54,165 nucleotides of DNA from JANNYA01 sp031409855. Lineage in GTDB: Bacteria; Pseudomonadota; Gammaproteobacteria; Xanthomonadales; SZUA-5. The stretch covers positions 1-54,165 of the forward strand of contig JANNYA010000045.1 of assembly GCA_031409855.1 (NCBI GenBank), in the 5' to 3' direction. The translations under genes were made by a program, and so were the position numbers. Under the pieces are notes generated by a model, which ran no database searches, was not told the origin of the DNA, and saw only the letters and a list, made by a program, of their open reading frames with translations. Of this stretch, positions 36,205 through 43,994 are shown in pieces. Positions within the stretch are counted from its first letter, which is position 1; every line of letters begins with the position of its first letter.

Positions 36205-36708
36205 ATGCGCACACTGCTAATTGAGCCACTGACCAAACACGCCTTTGCACCTTTCGGTGAGGTAATCGAAACCGATGGCAGCGCGCATTTTATGATCAAT
36301 AGCGGCTCCACCCGGCGTTATCACAAACTGGCTACGGTCGAAACTTCGGCACCAGAAGACCAAGCCATCATCAGTATTTTTAGCACGCAAGCGCTGCCAA
36401 TGCCCATGACGATCCGCATGCTAGAACGCCATCCGCTCGGCAGTCAGGCATTTATTCCGTTGCTCGGCAATCCGTTTCTGATTGTCGTAGCACCGGCTGC
36501 GTCTTCGCCCGAGCTTGAGTCCGTGCGCGCGTTTCGCAGCAATGGCCGTCAAGGCGTGAATTACCATCGCGGCGTGTGGCACCACCCGGTAATGGCGCTT
36601 ACTACGAATGACGATTTTCTAGTTGTGGATCGCAGCGGTGCAGGCAACAACTGTGACGAGTATTTTTTTGATGAGGAAGCTTATTTGTTGCTCGATCCCA
36701 ACTGCTGA
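36205..36708 (+). CDS. allA: Ureidoglycolate lyase
   Basis: Cleaves ureidoglycolate to glyoxylate and urea, completing the allantoicase route. Cupin-type protein of 167 residues with LTKHAFAPFGEVIE at the start, MPMTIRMLERHPLGSQAFIPL, GVNYHRGVWHHPVMAL and a closing DFLVVDRSGAG. It forms an operon with alc and the puuE fusion. Confidence 0.95.
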   Translation: MRTLLIEPLTKHAFAPFGEVIETDGSAHFMINSGSTRRYHKLATVETSAPEDQAIISIFSTQALPMPMTIRMLERHPLGSQAFIPLLGNPFLIVVAPAASSPELESVRAFRSNGRQGVNYHRGVWHHPVMALTTNDDFLVVDRSGAGNNCDEYFFDEEAYLLLDPNC

Positions 36709-36747
36709 AAATCACGCCGCTGCACAACTATTTAGCAGCAGAAACCG

Positions 36748-37311
36748 CTACTCCCAAAGATCGCCCATCACAAAGGGCAATGCATCAAAGGGCTCGGCAA
36801 ACACCGCTTCGCTGCCCGCGAACGTATTTTGCAAAATCCATTTCGCGGGTTGCTGCTGGCCCAACATAAATACTTCTAGGGTTTGCTCAGACGGGTCGAT
36901 CAGCCAGGCATAACGCACACCCGCACTGGCATAACGTGGCATTTTCACGCCGCGATCAATACGGGCGTTGCCGGGTGAAAGCACTTCGCAAATCCAATCG
37001 GGTGCAACGTCAATAAAGGCGGTGTCTGGTAACTTGGGCAGGCGCTCGCGCCGCCACGCCGCCAAATCCGGCACCAGGACGTCGCCCAACAAATGCAGCT
37101 CAGGCTCGATCAAAAAAATCCAGCCGCCCGGGCCACTTCTGCCACGTCCAAACGGTGATCGCAATGCATCGCTAATGCCGCCAATCGCAAGCGAATGCTT
37201 GGGCGCAGGCCTAGGCTGGGTGTAAAGCACGCCTTGAATCAGCTCGGCAACCAAATGCGGCGGCGCATCAAGCACATCATTATACGTCGCGAATTTTCGG
37301 GCAGCGTTCAT
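36748..37311 (-). CDS. Uma2-family (DUF820) nuclease-like protein
   Basis: A PD-(D/E)XK-fold protein of 187 residues. It has the family pattern VAELIQGVLYTQPRPAPKHS, LLGDVLVPDLAAWR, DWICEVLSPGNARIDRGVKMPRYASAGVRYAWLID. The acidic/lysine set of the restriction-like fold is visible (D in VPDLAAW, E in CEVLS, K in GVKM). Members are numerous in cyanobacteria and some betaproteobacteria, often of unknown function and possibly linked to mobile DNA. It is inserted in opposite orientation within the purine gene cluster. ATG at 37311 preferred. Confidence 0.85.
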   Translation of the reverse strand: MNAARKFATYNDVLDAPPHLVAELIQGVLYTQPRPAPKHSLAIGGISDALRSPFGRGRSGPGGWIFLIEPELHLLGDVLVPDLAAWRRERLPKLPDTAFIDVAPDWICEVLSPGNARIDRGVKMPRYASAGVRYAWLIDPSEQTLEVFMLGQQQPAKWILQNTFAGSEAVFAEPFDALPFVMGDLWE

Positions 37312-37463
37312 GGCCAAAGCATACATCTAATATTGACGGGTTTTAGCCACTCGTTCGCCACAGTGGTTAAACTCCGCCACGAACCGCCTGACCCACGCCA
37401 ACGCTGCGACGACGAGCGCCGCACCGATAGATCGCAATTGCGCGACCGCAATGAGGTAAGAAC

Positions 37464-38717
37464 TTGGAAGCACATCTTTTTGAATGGCTAAATTTGAGTG
37501 TACGCTGGATTCATATGATCACCGGCGTCGCTTGGATTGGTGCCTCGTTTTACTTCGTTTGGCTGGAAAATAATCTCAACCGCGTCAACCCGACGGATGG
37601 TTTGGCGGGCGATTTATGGGCGATCCACGGCGGCGGCATCTATCATTTGCAGAAATATAAGCTGGCACCACCGAGCATGCCGGAGCACCTGCACTGGTTT
37701 AAGTGGGAAGCCTATTTCACCTGGATGTCCGGAATTGTGCTGATGATGCTGGTGTTTTATCTGCATCCCACGCTGTATTTAATTGCGCCAGGCAGTGATA
37801 TGGCCCCCTCTGCCGCCATTGTGACGGGCTTGGGCGCAATCGTGCTGGGCTATATGGTGTACCACTTGCTGTGTGACTCAGCCCTAGGAAAGGCCCCGGT
37901 AACCTTAAGTTTCGTGCTGTTTATGCTGCTGGTTGCCGCCGGATATGGCTTTAGCACCGTCTTTAGCGGCCGCGCAGCGTATCTGCATGTGGGTGCGATT
38001 ATCGGCACGATTATGGTCGGCAATGTGTTTTTTACCATTATGCCCGCACAGCGCGCGCTGGTAAAAGCCATTGAAGAAGGCCGCACGCCAGACCCGGCAC
38101 TGCCCGCCAAAGGTTTGCTGCGCTCACGCCACAATAACTATTTCACCCTGCCGGTGCTGTTTATCATGATCAGCAACCACTTCCCCAGCACTTATGGCAG
38201 TCAATATAACTGGCTAATCCTGGCTGGAATTGGCGTCATTGCGGTCATGGTGCGGCATTATTTCAACACCCGGCAAAAAAGTCAGCAATATGCCTGGACC
38301 TTACCGGCTGCAGCTTTGGGCATGATTTGCCTTGCTTATGTGACGGGGCCGAGGCCTGCGCCAGCAGTCGCGGCTGTTTCAACCAGCGCAGTTACAGGAA
38401 GCCCGCTGACAATGACTGGCACAGAAACCAGTTCAACTGCCGCGCCTAGCACCACCGTATCTTTCGCAGCGGTGCAAAGCATCATCCAGGAACGCTGTGT
38501 TAGCTGCCACGCCGCCAAGCCCAGCAGCCCATTATTTAGCGCGCCACCGGGCGGGGTGATGTTTGATACACCGCAGCAAATACAGGCATCTGCGCCGCGT
38601 ATTCATGCACAGTCGGTTGCTAGCCAAATCATGCCCTTGGGCAACATGACCAAGATGACACCTGAGGAGCGCGAATTGCTGGGCGTCTGGGTTATGAGTG
38701 GGGCTAAGCTTGAATAA
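37464..38717 (+). CDS. puuD: Urate hydroxylase PuuD with cytochrome c domain
   Basis: Integral membrane enzyme converting urate to 5-hydroxyisourate, with electrons passed to the respiratory chain. The N-terminal part has several TM helices (WIHMITGVAWIGASFYFVWLE, WMSGIVLMMLVFYLHPTLYL, histidine-rich loops) and the C-terminus a single-heme cytochrome c motif C345-V-S-C-H349, with an axial methionine in the IMPLGNMTKM region. It starts with TTG, well placed behind GAGGTAAG. It would supply the start of the pathway continued by the puuE-uraD/alc/allA operon. Confidence 0.93.
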   Translation: MEAHLFEWLNLSVRWIHMITGVAWIGASFYFVWLENNLNRVNPTDGLAGDLWAIHGGGIYHLQKYKLAPPSMPEHLHWFKWEAYFTWMSGIVLMMLVFYLHPTLYLIAPGSDMAPSAAIVTGLGAIVLGYMVYHLLCDSALGKAPVTLSFVLFMLLVAAGYGFSTVFSGRAAYLHVGAIIGTIMVGNVFFTIMPAQRALVKAIEEGRTPDPALPAKGLLRSRHNNYFTLPVLFIMISNHFPSTYGSQYNWLILAGIGVIAVMVRHYFNTRQKSQQYAWTLPAAALGMICLAYVTGPRPAPAVAAVSTSAVTGSPLTMTGTETSSTAAPSTTVSFAAVQSIIQERCVSCHAAKPSSPLFSAPPGGVMFDTPQQIQASAPRIHAQSVASQIMPLGNMTKMTPEERELLGVWVMSGAKLE

Positions 38718-38754
38718 GACGCGTTAGGCCACTGCGCAACACTAGAACAGCGAA

Positions 38755-38784
38755 TTGCCAGCAAATGATAGCAGTGCTATCATT
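38755..38784 (+). promoter_or_regulatory. fitAB promoter with embedded palindromic operator
   Basis: TTGCCA at 38755-38760 and TATCAT at 38778-38783 are spaced by exactly 17 bases, a good sigma-70 layout. The palindrome AATGATAGC-AGT-GCTATCATT (38764-38784, 9-base perfect arms) fills the spacer and covers the -10. FitA-type antitoxins bind such sites, so repression by occlusion of RNA polymerase is expected. Confidence 0.7.
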
Positions 38785-38807
38785 GCCAAAATTCAGGAGA
38801 TAGGCTA

Positions 38808-39014
38808 ATGGCACAACTACTCGTTCGCAGCATTGATGACGATTTAGTGGATCGGCTCAAAGAACGCGCGACGGCAAATCAACGCAGCGCGGAGGCGGAG
38901 CACCGACAAATTTTGCAGCATGCCTTGCAGGCAACTAAACGTCGCAGCTTAGCCGAGGTACTGGCAACGATGCCAGATGTCGGTATCGATGCGGATTTTG
39001 CCCGCGCGAATTAG
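38808..39014 (+). CDS. FitA-type ribbon-helix-helix antitoxin
   Basis: A 68-residue protein with an N-terminal Arc-like strand (QLLVRSIDDDLVDRLKERA) and the FitA signature NQRSAEAEHRQILQHAL, followed by a short C-terminal toxin-binding helix. GGAGA lies about eight bases before the ATG. The PIN toxin follows after 17 bases. The protein should repress its own promoter at the palindrome just upstream. Confidence 0.9.
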   Translation: MAQLLVRSIDDDLVDRLKERATANQRSAEAEHRQILQHALQATKRRSLAEVLATMPDVGIDADFARAN

Positions 39015-39031
39015 CCTGAAAAGATTTTGCG

Positions 39032-39463
39032 ATGTATCTAATCGACACCAATGTGATTAGCGAATTGCGTAAAAATTCACGCGCAAATCCCGGCGTCCTT
39101 GAGTTTTTTAGCGAAATTACCGCCAATGCGACCGCAATTTATTTATCCGCAATTACCATTGGCGAACTTCGACGCGGTGTTGAAATAATTCGCCATCGCA
39201 GAGATTGGCTACAGGCCGCGCAGTTGGAATCTTGGTTGAATGACATTTGCATGGAATTTAACCATGCAATCCTCGGGCTAGACGAACAAATTGCACAGGT
39301 GTGGGGCAAGCTTCAAGTGCCCAATCCGGAAAATGCAATCGACAAACAGATTGCGGCAACTGCGCTAATTCATGATTTGACTGTAGTCACCCGCAACATA
39401 AAGCACTTTCACAGCACAGGTGTGCGCTGTATCAATCCGTTTCGGTTGGATTACTCGAACTGA
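39032..39463 (+). CDS. FitB/VapC-type PIN toxin
   Basis: A 143-residue PIN-domain ribonuclease. Metal ligands are visible: D5 (YLIDTNVISEL), E45 (TIGELRRG) and D104 (NAIDKQIAATA), plus the VTRNIKHFH end motif. The NAIDKQIAATALIHDLTVVTRN segment is characteristic of the FitB subgroup. Partner of the upstream antitoxin. Specific RNA target unknown. Confidence 0.9.
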   Translation: MYLIDTNVISELRKNSRANPGVLEFFSEITANATAIYLSAITIGELRRGVEIIRHRRDWLQAAQLESWLNDICMEFNHAILGLDEQIAQVWGKLQVPNPENAIDKQIAATALIHDLTVVTRNIKHFHSTGVRCINPFRLDYSN

Positions 39464-39546
39464 TTATGAAAACAAATCCAGGCCAAGAGCCAGCCGAAAC
39501 CAAAACAAATTTGCAGCTGGCCACTAAGCTGGCTAATTCTTGCAAC

Positions 39547-40137
39547 CTATTTCGCCACCGCCGGTTGCATCAAGCGATCCACATAGGCAATGGCAATCGC
39601 GGAAACAACAAATACCAGGTGAATGATCGTTTGCCACATAATTTGATCGTTGCTGAGCTTTGAGTGCGCCGCCCCTGCTTCAATAAAGGTTTTCAAAAGG
39701 TGAATCGAGCTAATGCCAATGATCGCAGTGGCGAGTTTGACCTTTAACACGGCGGCGTTGACATGGCTCAACCATTCTGGTTGATCCGGGTGCCCGGCTA
39801 AATTTAGCCGCGAAACAAAGGTTTCATAGCCGCCGACAATCACCATAACCAATAGATTCGAGATCATCACCACGTCGATCAAGCCTAAAACCGTCAGCAT
39901 TAGCATGGTTTCCGCATTGTGCTGCACGACCCCAGCGATGGGCTCAACGTGCCCGAAAGTGGCATGCATTAAGTGCATCAGCTCACGCACAAATTGCACT
40001 ACGTAAATAGCTTGGGCTACGATCAAGCCCAAATAAAGTGGCAGCTGCAGCCAACGCGAAGAAAAGATCAGCGCGGCTAGTGGCGTTAGCTTGACGGGTT
40101 TGCCCTCGACGGCAACGTGCGGCGTTCCAGTACTCAT
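39547..40137 (-). CDS. UPF0114 family membrane protein (TIGR00645, YqhA-like)
   Basis: A 196-residue inner-membrane protein with about four helices. The family core is visible: RWLQLPLYLGLIVAQAIYVV, ETMLMLTVLGLIDVVMISNLLVMVIVGGYETFVSRL, LKVKLATAIIGISSIHLLKTF. ATG at 40137 starts it just before the first helix; the frame remains open to 40470, but that part is the shadow of the ABC transporter leader. Function unknown. Confidence 0.9.
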   Translation of the reverse strand: MSTGTPHVAVEGKPVKLTPLAALIFSSRWLQLPLYLGLIVAQAIYVVQFVRELMHLMHATFGHVEPIAGVVQHNAETMLMLTVLGLIDVVMISNLLVMVIVGGYETFVSRLNLAGHPDQPEWLSHVNAAVLKVKLATAIIGISSIHLLKTFIEAGAAHSKLSNDQIMWQTIIHLVFVVSAIAIAYVDRLMQPAVAK

Positions 40138-40245
40138 AAGTGCAGGCTCAGTTTGAATTTGATCTTCAAGTTTAGCGCACACGTGCTTAAGTTGTGTCCA
40201 GGTGAACTGCTTGCAATTGCACCGATTCGGCACTACCTCCAAGCG

Positions 40246-42123
40246 ATGACATCGACGCCCAACAATACCGCTACGGCCCAGCCCGCAAATGCCGAGCAGC
40301 TCGCCAGCAAGATTGACGCGGCAAATAATTCCAGCCCCGCAGGAATTCGCCGCGCACTCAGCATGCTCATGCCGTATTTGTGGCGCTATCGCGGCCGCGT
40401 CGCCCTGATTTTGCTGAGTTTGAGTATCGCCAAAGTTGCCAATCTGGGCATCCCGATCACCTTCAAGCACATTATTGACGCGCTGGACCCAAAACTTGCG
40501 CCCTTGGCGGTGCCGATGGCGATGCTTTTGGCGTATGGCGCGTTAAGACTTTCCTCGACGCTATTTAATGAAGTGCGCGGGCTATTGTTTGCCGTGGTTT
40601 CCACGCGCGCGCGGCGGGAGGCTGCGCTCAACACATTTAATCATTTGCACCGCTTAAGCCTGCGTTTTCATCTGGAACGTAAAACCGGCGGGCTGTCGCG
40701 CGCGATTGAGCGCGGCACCGGCGCGATTGAGGACTTTTTGTATTACTCAACCGTCAGCATTATTCCGATCATTCTGGAAGTAACGTTGGCACTGGCTTGG
40801 CTGCTGTGGTTTTACCCAGCAAAATTTGCGGTATTGACCCTAGTCACCTTGGTCATTTACGTCTATGTGACGCTAAAAATCACCGACTGGCGCACCGCTT
40901 ACTACCGTGCCGGCAATGAAGCCGATCAAGAAGCAAATTCACTCGCGGTCGATAGCCTGCTCAATTTTGAGACCGTCAAATATTTCAACAATGAAGCCTT
41001 CGAGGCAGCGCGTTACGACGTCGCCTTAGGCAAATACGAAAAGGCGGCGCGCAAAAGCTGGCTGACGCTGACCGCATTAAACGCCGCACAAGCCGCCACC
41101 ATTGCGCTTGGCTTGACCGTGTTGATGTGGTTAGCCGCCGCTGAGGTCGCAGGTGGCCGCATGAGTGTCGGTGATTTAGTGCTGGTCAACACCATGCTTT
41201 TGCAGCTTTACACGCCACTTTCTTTTTTAGGCATGATGTATCGCGACGTCAAGCAAGCGTTGACTGATATGGAGCGCATGTTCGCGCTAATGGACATACC
41301 GCTGGATGTTAGCGACGCGCCTGAGGCTGCGGTTCTGGCAACCGCTGCGTTGATTAGCAAAGGCGCATCGATCCAGTTCAAAAATGTCGGCTTTGCCTAT
41401 GACGAGCGCCGTCAAATTCTCAAAAATTTGAGCTTCACGGTGCCCGCCGGTAAAAACGTTGCGGTGGTTGGCCCTAGCGGCGCGGGCAAAAGCACCTTGG
41501 CGCGATTGCTATATCGATTTTACGACATCAACTCTGGCAGCATTCAAATTGACGGCGTCGATGTACGCGAATTGACGCAACTCAGCTTGCGCCAGGCGAT
41601 TGGCATCGTGCCGCAAGATACGGTGCTGTTCAACGAATCGATCTATTACAACATCGCATACGGTCGTACCGATGCCAGCCGCGAGCAAGTCTTTGACGCG
41701 GCAAAAGCGGCGCAAATTCACGACTTTGTGCTCGCTTTACCTGATGGCTATGAAAGCGCCGTCGGTGAGCGCGGGTTAAAACTCTCCGGCGGTGAAAAAC
41801 AACGCGTGGCGATTGCACGCGCCATTTTGAAAGCCCCGCCGATTTTGATATTCGATGAAGCCACCTCCGCGCTCGATTCCACCACCGAACGCGCGATCCA
41901 AAGCCAGCTCGATGCCATTGCACGCGGGCGCACGACTCTCACGGTAGCGCACCGGCTGTCCACCGTAGTCAATGCCGATCAAATTTTGGTGCTAGTCGAT
42001 GGGGAAATCGCCGAATCTGGTACGCATGAAGAACTGCTCGCCAAAGCCGGTGAATATGCACGTATGTGGGCTTTGCAGCAGCGCGAGGTGTTGGAATTTT
42101 CGACGCATCACGCTTTACGTTAA
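40246..42123 (+). CDS. Atm1/HMT1-type ABC exporter
   Basis: Fused permease-ATPase of 625 residues. The N-terminal TM domain has six helices (YLWRYRGRVALILLSLSIAKVANLGIP and onwards) with LRFHLERKTGGLSRAIERGT and LNFETVKYFNNE, signatures of the ABCB7/Atm1 branch that exports glutathione-linked or metal-related compounds. The ATPase has Walker A GPSGAGKST, Q-loop VPQDTVLF, signature LSGGEKQR and Walker B ILIFDEATSALD. ATG at 40246 preferred over a longer form. Divergent from the UPF0114 gene. Confidence 0.93.
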   Translation: MTSTPNNTATAQPANAEQLASKIDAANNSSPAGIRRALSMLMPYLWRYRGRVALILLSLSIAKVANLGIPITFKHIIDALDPKLAPLAVPMAMLLAYGALRLSSTLFNEVRGLLFAVVSTRARREAALNTFNHLHRLSLRFHLERKTGGLSRAIERGTGAIEDFLYYSTVSIIPIILEVTLALAWLLWFYPAKFAVLTLVTLVIYVYVTLKITDWRTAYYRAGNEADQEANSLAVDSLLNFETVKYFNNEAFEAARYDVALGKYEKAARKSWLTLTALNAAQAATIALGLTVLMWLAAAEVAGGRMSVGDLVLVNTMLLQLYTPLSFLGMMYRDVKQALTDMERMFALMDIPLDVSDAPEAAVLATAALISKGASIQFKNVGFAYDERRQILKNLSFTVPAGKNVAVVGPSGAGKSTLARLLYRFYDINSGSIQIDGVDVRELTQLSLRQAIGIVPQDTVLFNESIYYNIAYGRTDASREQVFDAAKAAQIHDFVLALPDGYESAVGERGLKLSGGEKQRVAIARAILKAPPILIFDEATSALDSTTERAIQSQLDAIARGRTTLTVAHRLSTVVNADQILVLVDGEIAESGTHEELLAKAGEYARMWALQQREVLEFSTHHALR

Positions 42124-42142
42124 TAATGCATTGCGTTACTAT
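42114..42142 (+). promoter_or_regulatory. Predicted higBA promoter in the end of the ABC exporter
   Basis: TTTACG (42114-42119) and TACTAT (42137-42142) are 17 bases apart. The predicted transcription start is about the A of the higB ATG at 42148, so the mRNA would be leaderless. A direct repeat ATTGCG (42130-42135 and 42141-42146) flanks and overlaps the -10 and may be the HigA operator. Confidence 0.45.
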
Positions 42143-42147
42143 TGCGA

Positions 42148-42426
42148 ATGATCAAATCGTTCCAATGCGCCGAAACCGAAGCGCTGGCCAAGGGCGACCG
42201 TGTCAGGCGCTTTGTTAACATCGCCGAAGTAGCCCGCAGAAAGCTTAGGCAGCTTGAGGTTGCAGATCGTTTAGACGATCTGCGGGTACCACCTGGGAAT
42301 CGGCTAGAAGCGTTGAAGGGCGACCGAGCGGGAAAATACAGCATCAGAATCAACGATCAATGGCGTGTCTGTTTTCTTTGGACGCTGACGGGCGCTGAAG
42401 ATGTAGAGATTGTGGACTACCACTAA
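42148..42426 (+). CDS. higB: HigB-type toxin (RelE/ParE fold)
   Basis: A 92-residue mRNA-interferase-like protein: MIKSF near the start, the KLRQLEVADRLDDLRVPPGNRLEALKGDRAGKYSIRINDQWRVCF segment and a closing EDVEIVDYH, all typical of HigB. The toxin-first gene order is the HigBA arrangement. HigB enzymes cut mRNA on the ribosome. A TTG two codons earlier also opens the frame. Confidence 0.93.
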   Translation: MIKSFQCAETEALAKGDRVRRFVNIAEVARRKLRQLEVADRLDDLRVPPGNRLEALKGDRAGKYSIRINDQWRVCFLWTLTGAEDVEIVDYH

Positions 42427-42438
42427 AGAGAGGCACAC

Positions 42439-42780
42439 ATGAGCAAACTCGATCCCGTTACCCCTGGTGAACTCCTGCTGGAAGAGTTCCTCAAGCCTAT
42501 GGCCATTAGCCAGTATCGGCTAGCCAAGGAGATAGGTGTCCCGGCGCAGCGCATTGGCGATATCGTACTTGGAAAGCGCACGGTCACAGCCGACACTGAT
42601 CTACGGCTTTGCCGTTTCTTTGGCTTGTCCAACGGCTATTGGTTGCGCGCACAAGCTGTCTTCGACACTGAGTCCACAGAGCGTAAAATTGGTGCCACAT
42701 TGGAAACAATCAGACCTTGGGCAACGTATTTAGCCCAGCAACAGGATCCAGCGGCCAACCCGCCCGCTGATCGCGGCTGA
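42439..42780 (+). CDS. higA: HigA-type antitoxin
   Basis: A 113-residue XRE-family HTH protein: VTPGELLLEEFLKPM at the N-terminus, the helix-turn-helix ISQYRLAKEIGVPAQRIGDIVLGKRTVT and the LRLCRFFGLSNGYWLRAQ motif that defines HigA antitoxins. It follows higB by 12 bases carrying AGAGAGG as ribosome-binding site. It neutralises HigB and represses the operon. Confidence 0.95.
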   Translation: MSKLDPVTPGELLLEEFLKPMAISQYRLAKEIGVPAQRIGDIVLGKRTVTADTDLRLCRFFGLSNGYWLRAQAVFDTESTERKIGATLETIRPWATYLAQQQDPAANPPADRG

Positions 42781-42802
42781 ACCCAGGCGTTAAATCGCGC
42801 AC

Positions 42803-42883
42803 ATGGGCTGTAAGCCCATTCCATAACAGCCTGGGTAACGCCCCAGGAATACGAACCCGTAAATATTTAAGGGCTGAAAGCCC
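42803..42883. repeat. Cluster of three hairpins, intergenic palindromic repeat
   Basis: Three hairpins in 80 bases: ATGGGCT/AGCCCAT (42803-42819), CCTGGG/CCCAGG with a TAACGC loop (42830-42847) and GGGCT/AGCCC (42871-42883). The layout and core (CCTGGG...CCCCAGG) resemble the element at 47.2 kb, so the two may belong to one dispersed family. It follows higA and may also help end its transcript. Confidence 0.6.
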
Positions 42884-42942
42884 GCTCTATTGAATAGCTT
42901 TCGAGTTGCTCGCGCGGCGCATAGCGACGTGCGCTGGCGTGC

Positions 42943-43127
42943 CTACGAACCAAACATGTCGTTTATTTCCTGCTCGAAATCTTTTTTGAGATCTAATTTG
43001 AGTTCGCCTTGTGGCGCAACCCACCTAATGGATGCAATCCCGCGTCAACTAATGGCGCTGCTACGAGTTCAACCAGCGTAAAGAGTTGCGTTTTCGCTTC
43101 GGGAATATTGATTATTTCGGTAGCCAT
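42943..43127 (-). pseudogene. Decayed Phd-type antitoxin
   Basis: From ATG at 43127 the minus strand reads MATEIINIPEAKTQLFTLVE, the N-terminus of a Phd/YefM antitoxin, but the frame runs into a stop after about 44 codons. In another frame, the same DNA continues with GELKLDLKKDFEQEINDMFGS and a stop at 42943, which is the usual C-terminal end of Phd proteins. The middle is shortened and scrambled. No partner toxin remains downstream, where the palindromic repeat begins. Confidence 0.55.
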
Positions 43128-43218
43128 CTGCTGTGACCTCTGTGTCCAGGCGGCATTAGTTTACCGAAACGCCAAAAGCGCGGTGATGATCGCGCCTAAC
43201 CCGCCAAACTAAACGGCG

Positions 43219-43536
43219 TCATCGTTCGATCAAGCTCTTTAACCTTATGTTGCGTTTGATAATCCAGCAAACAGTGCTGGCAGGTTTTTTCGCACTTCGC
43301 TGGACAGTCTGGAATTCACGCACTCGGTAAATCAGCTTAGGCAAAAGCGATTGCGCTTGGCTGCTGTAGCCTGCGCCGCCGCTGGCCTGATCAAAAAAAC
43401 CACTGCAGACCAATATCCGAGTGTCTACTTTGAGCAATTCCCGTCTAAACTGTAGCTTGGGATCCGCATTGCGGTTTTTTAAATCGTTGGCCTCAGACAG
43501 GTTGATCGTGCCTTGGCAAATAAGATTCATACACAC
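43219..43536 (-). CDS. Doubtful hypothetical protein
   Basis: A 105-codon frame (ATG at 43530 or GTG at 43536) whose product starts MNLICQGTINLSEAND and is basic toward the end. No family recognised. It overlaps the start of the J-domain gene on the opposite strand. The predicted protein looks reasonably balanced, and AT-rich DNA makes a chance frame of this length less likely, but there is no direct support. It could be a gene fragment. Confidence 0.3.
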   Translation of the reverse strand: MCMNLICQGTINLSEANDLKNRNADPKLQFRRELLKVDTRILVCSGFFDQASGGAGYSSQAQSLLPKLIYRVREFQTVQRSAKKPASTVCWIIKRNIRLKSLIER

Positions 43537-43992
43537 TACGACAACTTAAAGGTCGCAAGAAATGCGCCCATTGAGGTAATCCGCGCCGCATATAAGACTT
43601 TGTCCCAAAAATATCATCCGGATAAAAACGGTAATACTGCTGAATCAACAAGGTACATGCCGCTGATTAACGCTTCGTACGATGTACTTTCAGATGCCGG
43701 GAAACGGCGCGAGCACGACGAGTGGATCAGGCGGCAGAAAAGTCCTCTTGAAGATGAGCCGCGACGTGATCACAGCTCAAACGACAAGGGTACGGAAACT
43801 AACCCGAATTATATGCCCCCATTATCTGGTCAGTGTAGTTACTGGGAGCTACCTGAACTGGTTAGAGGGCGGCTAATTGAACGGATATCAGGCAAAGAAA
43901 AGGACCAGTTGGCGATTGATCTGAACAAGCAAGAAATGAAATATGCGGGTATTATTTTTTACCCTGTTGGTTTCTGTTCGTCATTTACTTAG
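43513..43992 (+). CDS. J-domain (DnaJ-like) protein, probably interrupted
   Basis: The first 70 residues form a J domain (THYDNLKVARNAPIEVIRAAYKTLSQKYHPDKN), with the HPD tripeptide that stimulates Hsp70 ATPase. It starts with TTG where such proteins normally begin. After a hydrophilic linker the frame ends in YAGIIFYPVGFCSSFT. In the -1 frame, the same DNA encodes a hydrophobic stretch that runs straight into the next gene, so this may be the first part of a longer membrane co-chaperone split near the T-run at 43955-43960. Confidence 0.8.
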   Translation: MANKIHTHYDNLKVARNAPIEVIRAAYKTLSQKYHPDKNGNTAESTRYMPLINASYDVLSDAGKRREHDEWIRRQKSPLEDEPRRDHSSNDKGTETNPNYMPPLSGQCSYWELPELVRGRLIERISGKEKDQLAIDLNKQEMKYAGIIFYPVGFCSSFT

Positions 43993-43994
43993 CA

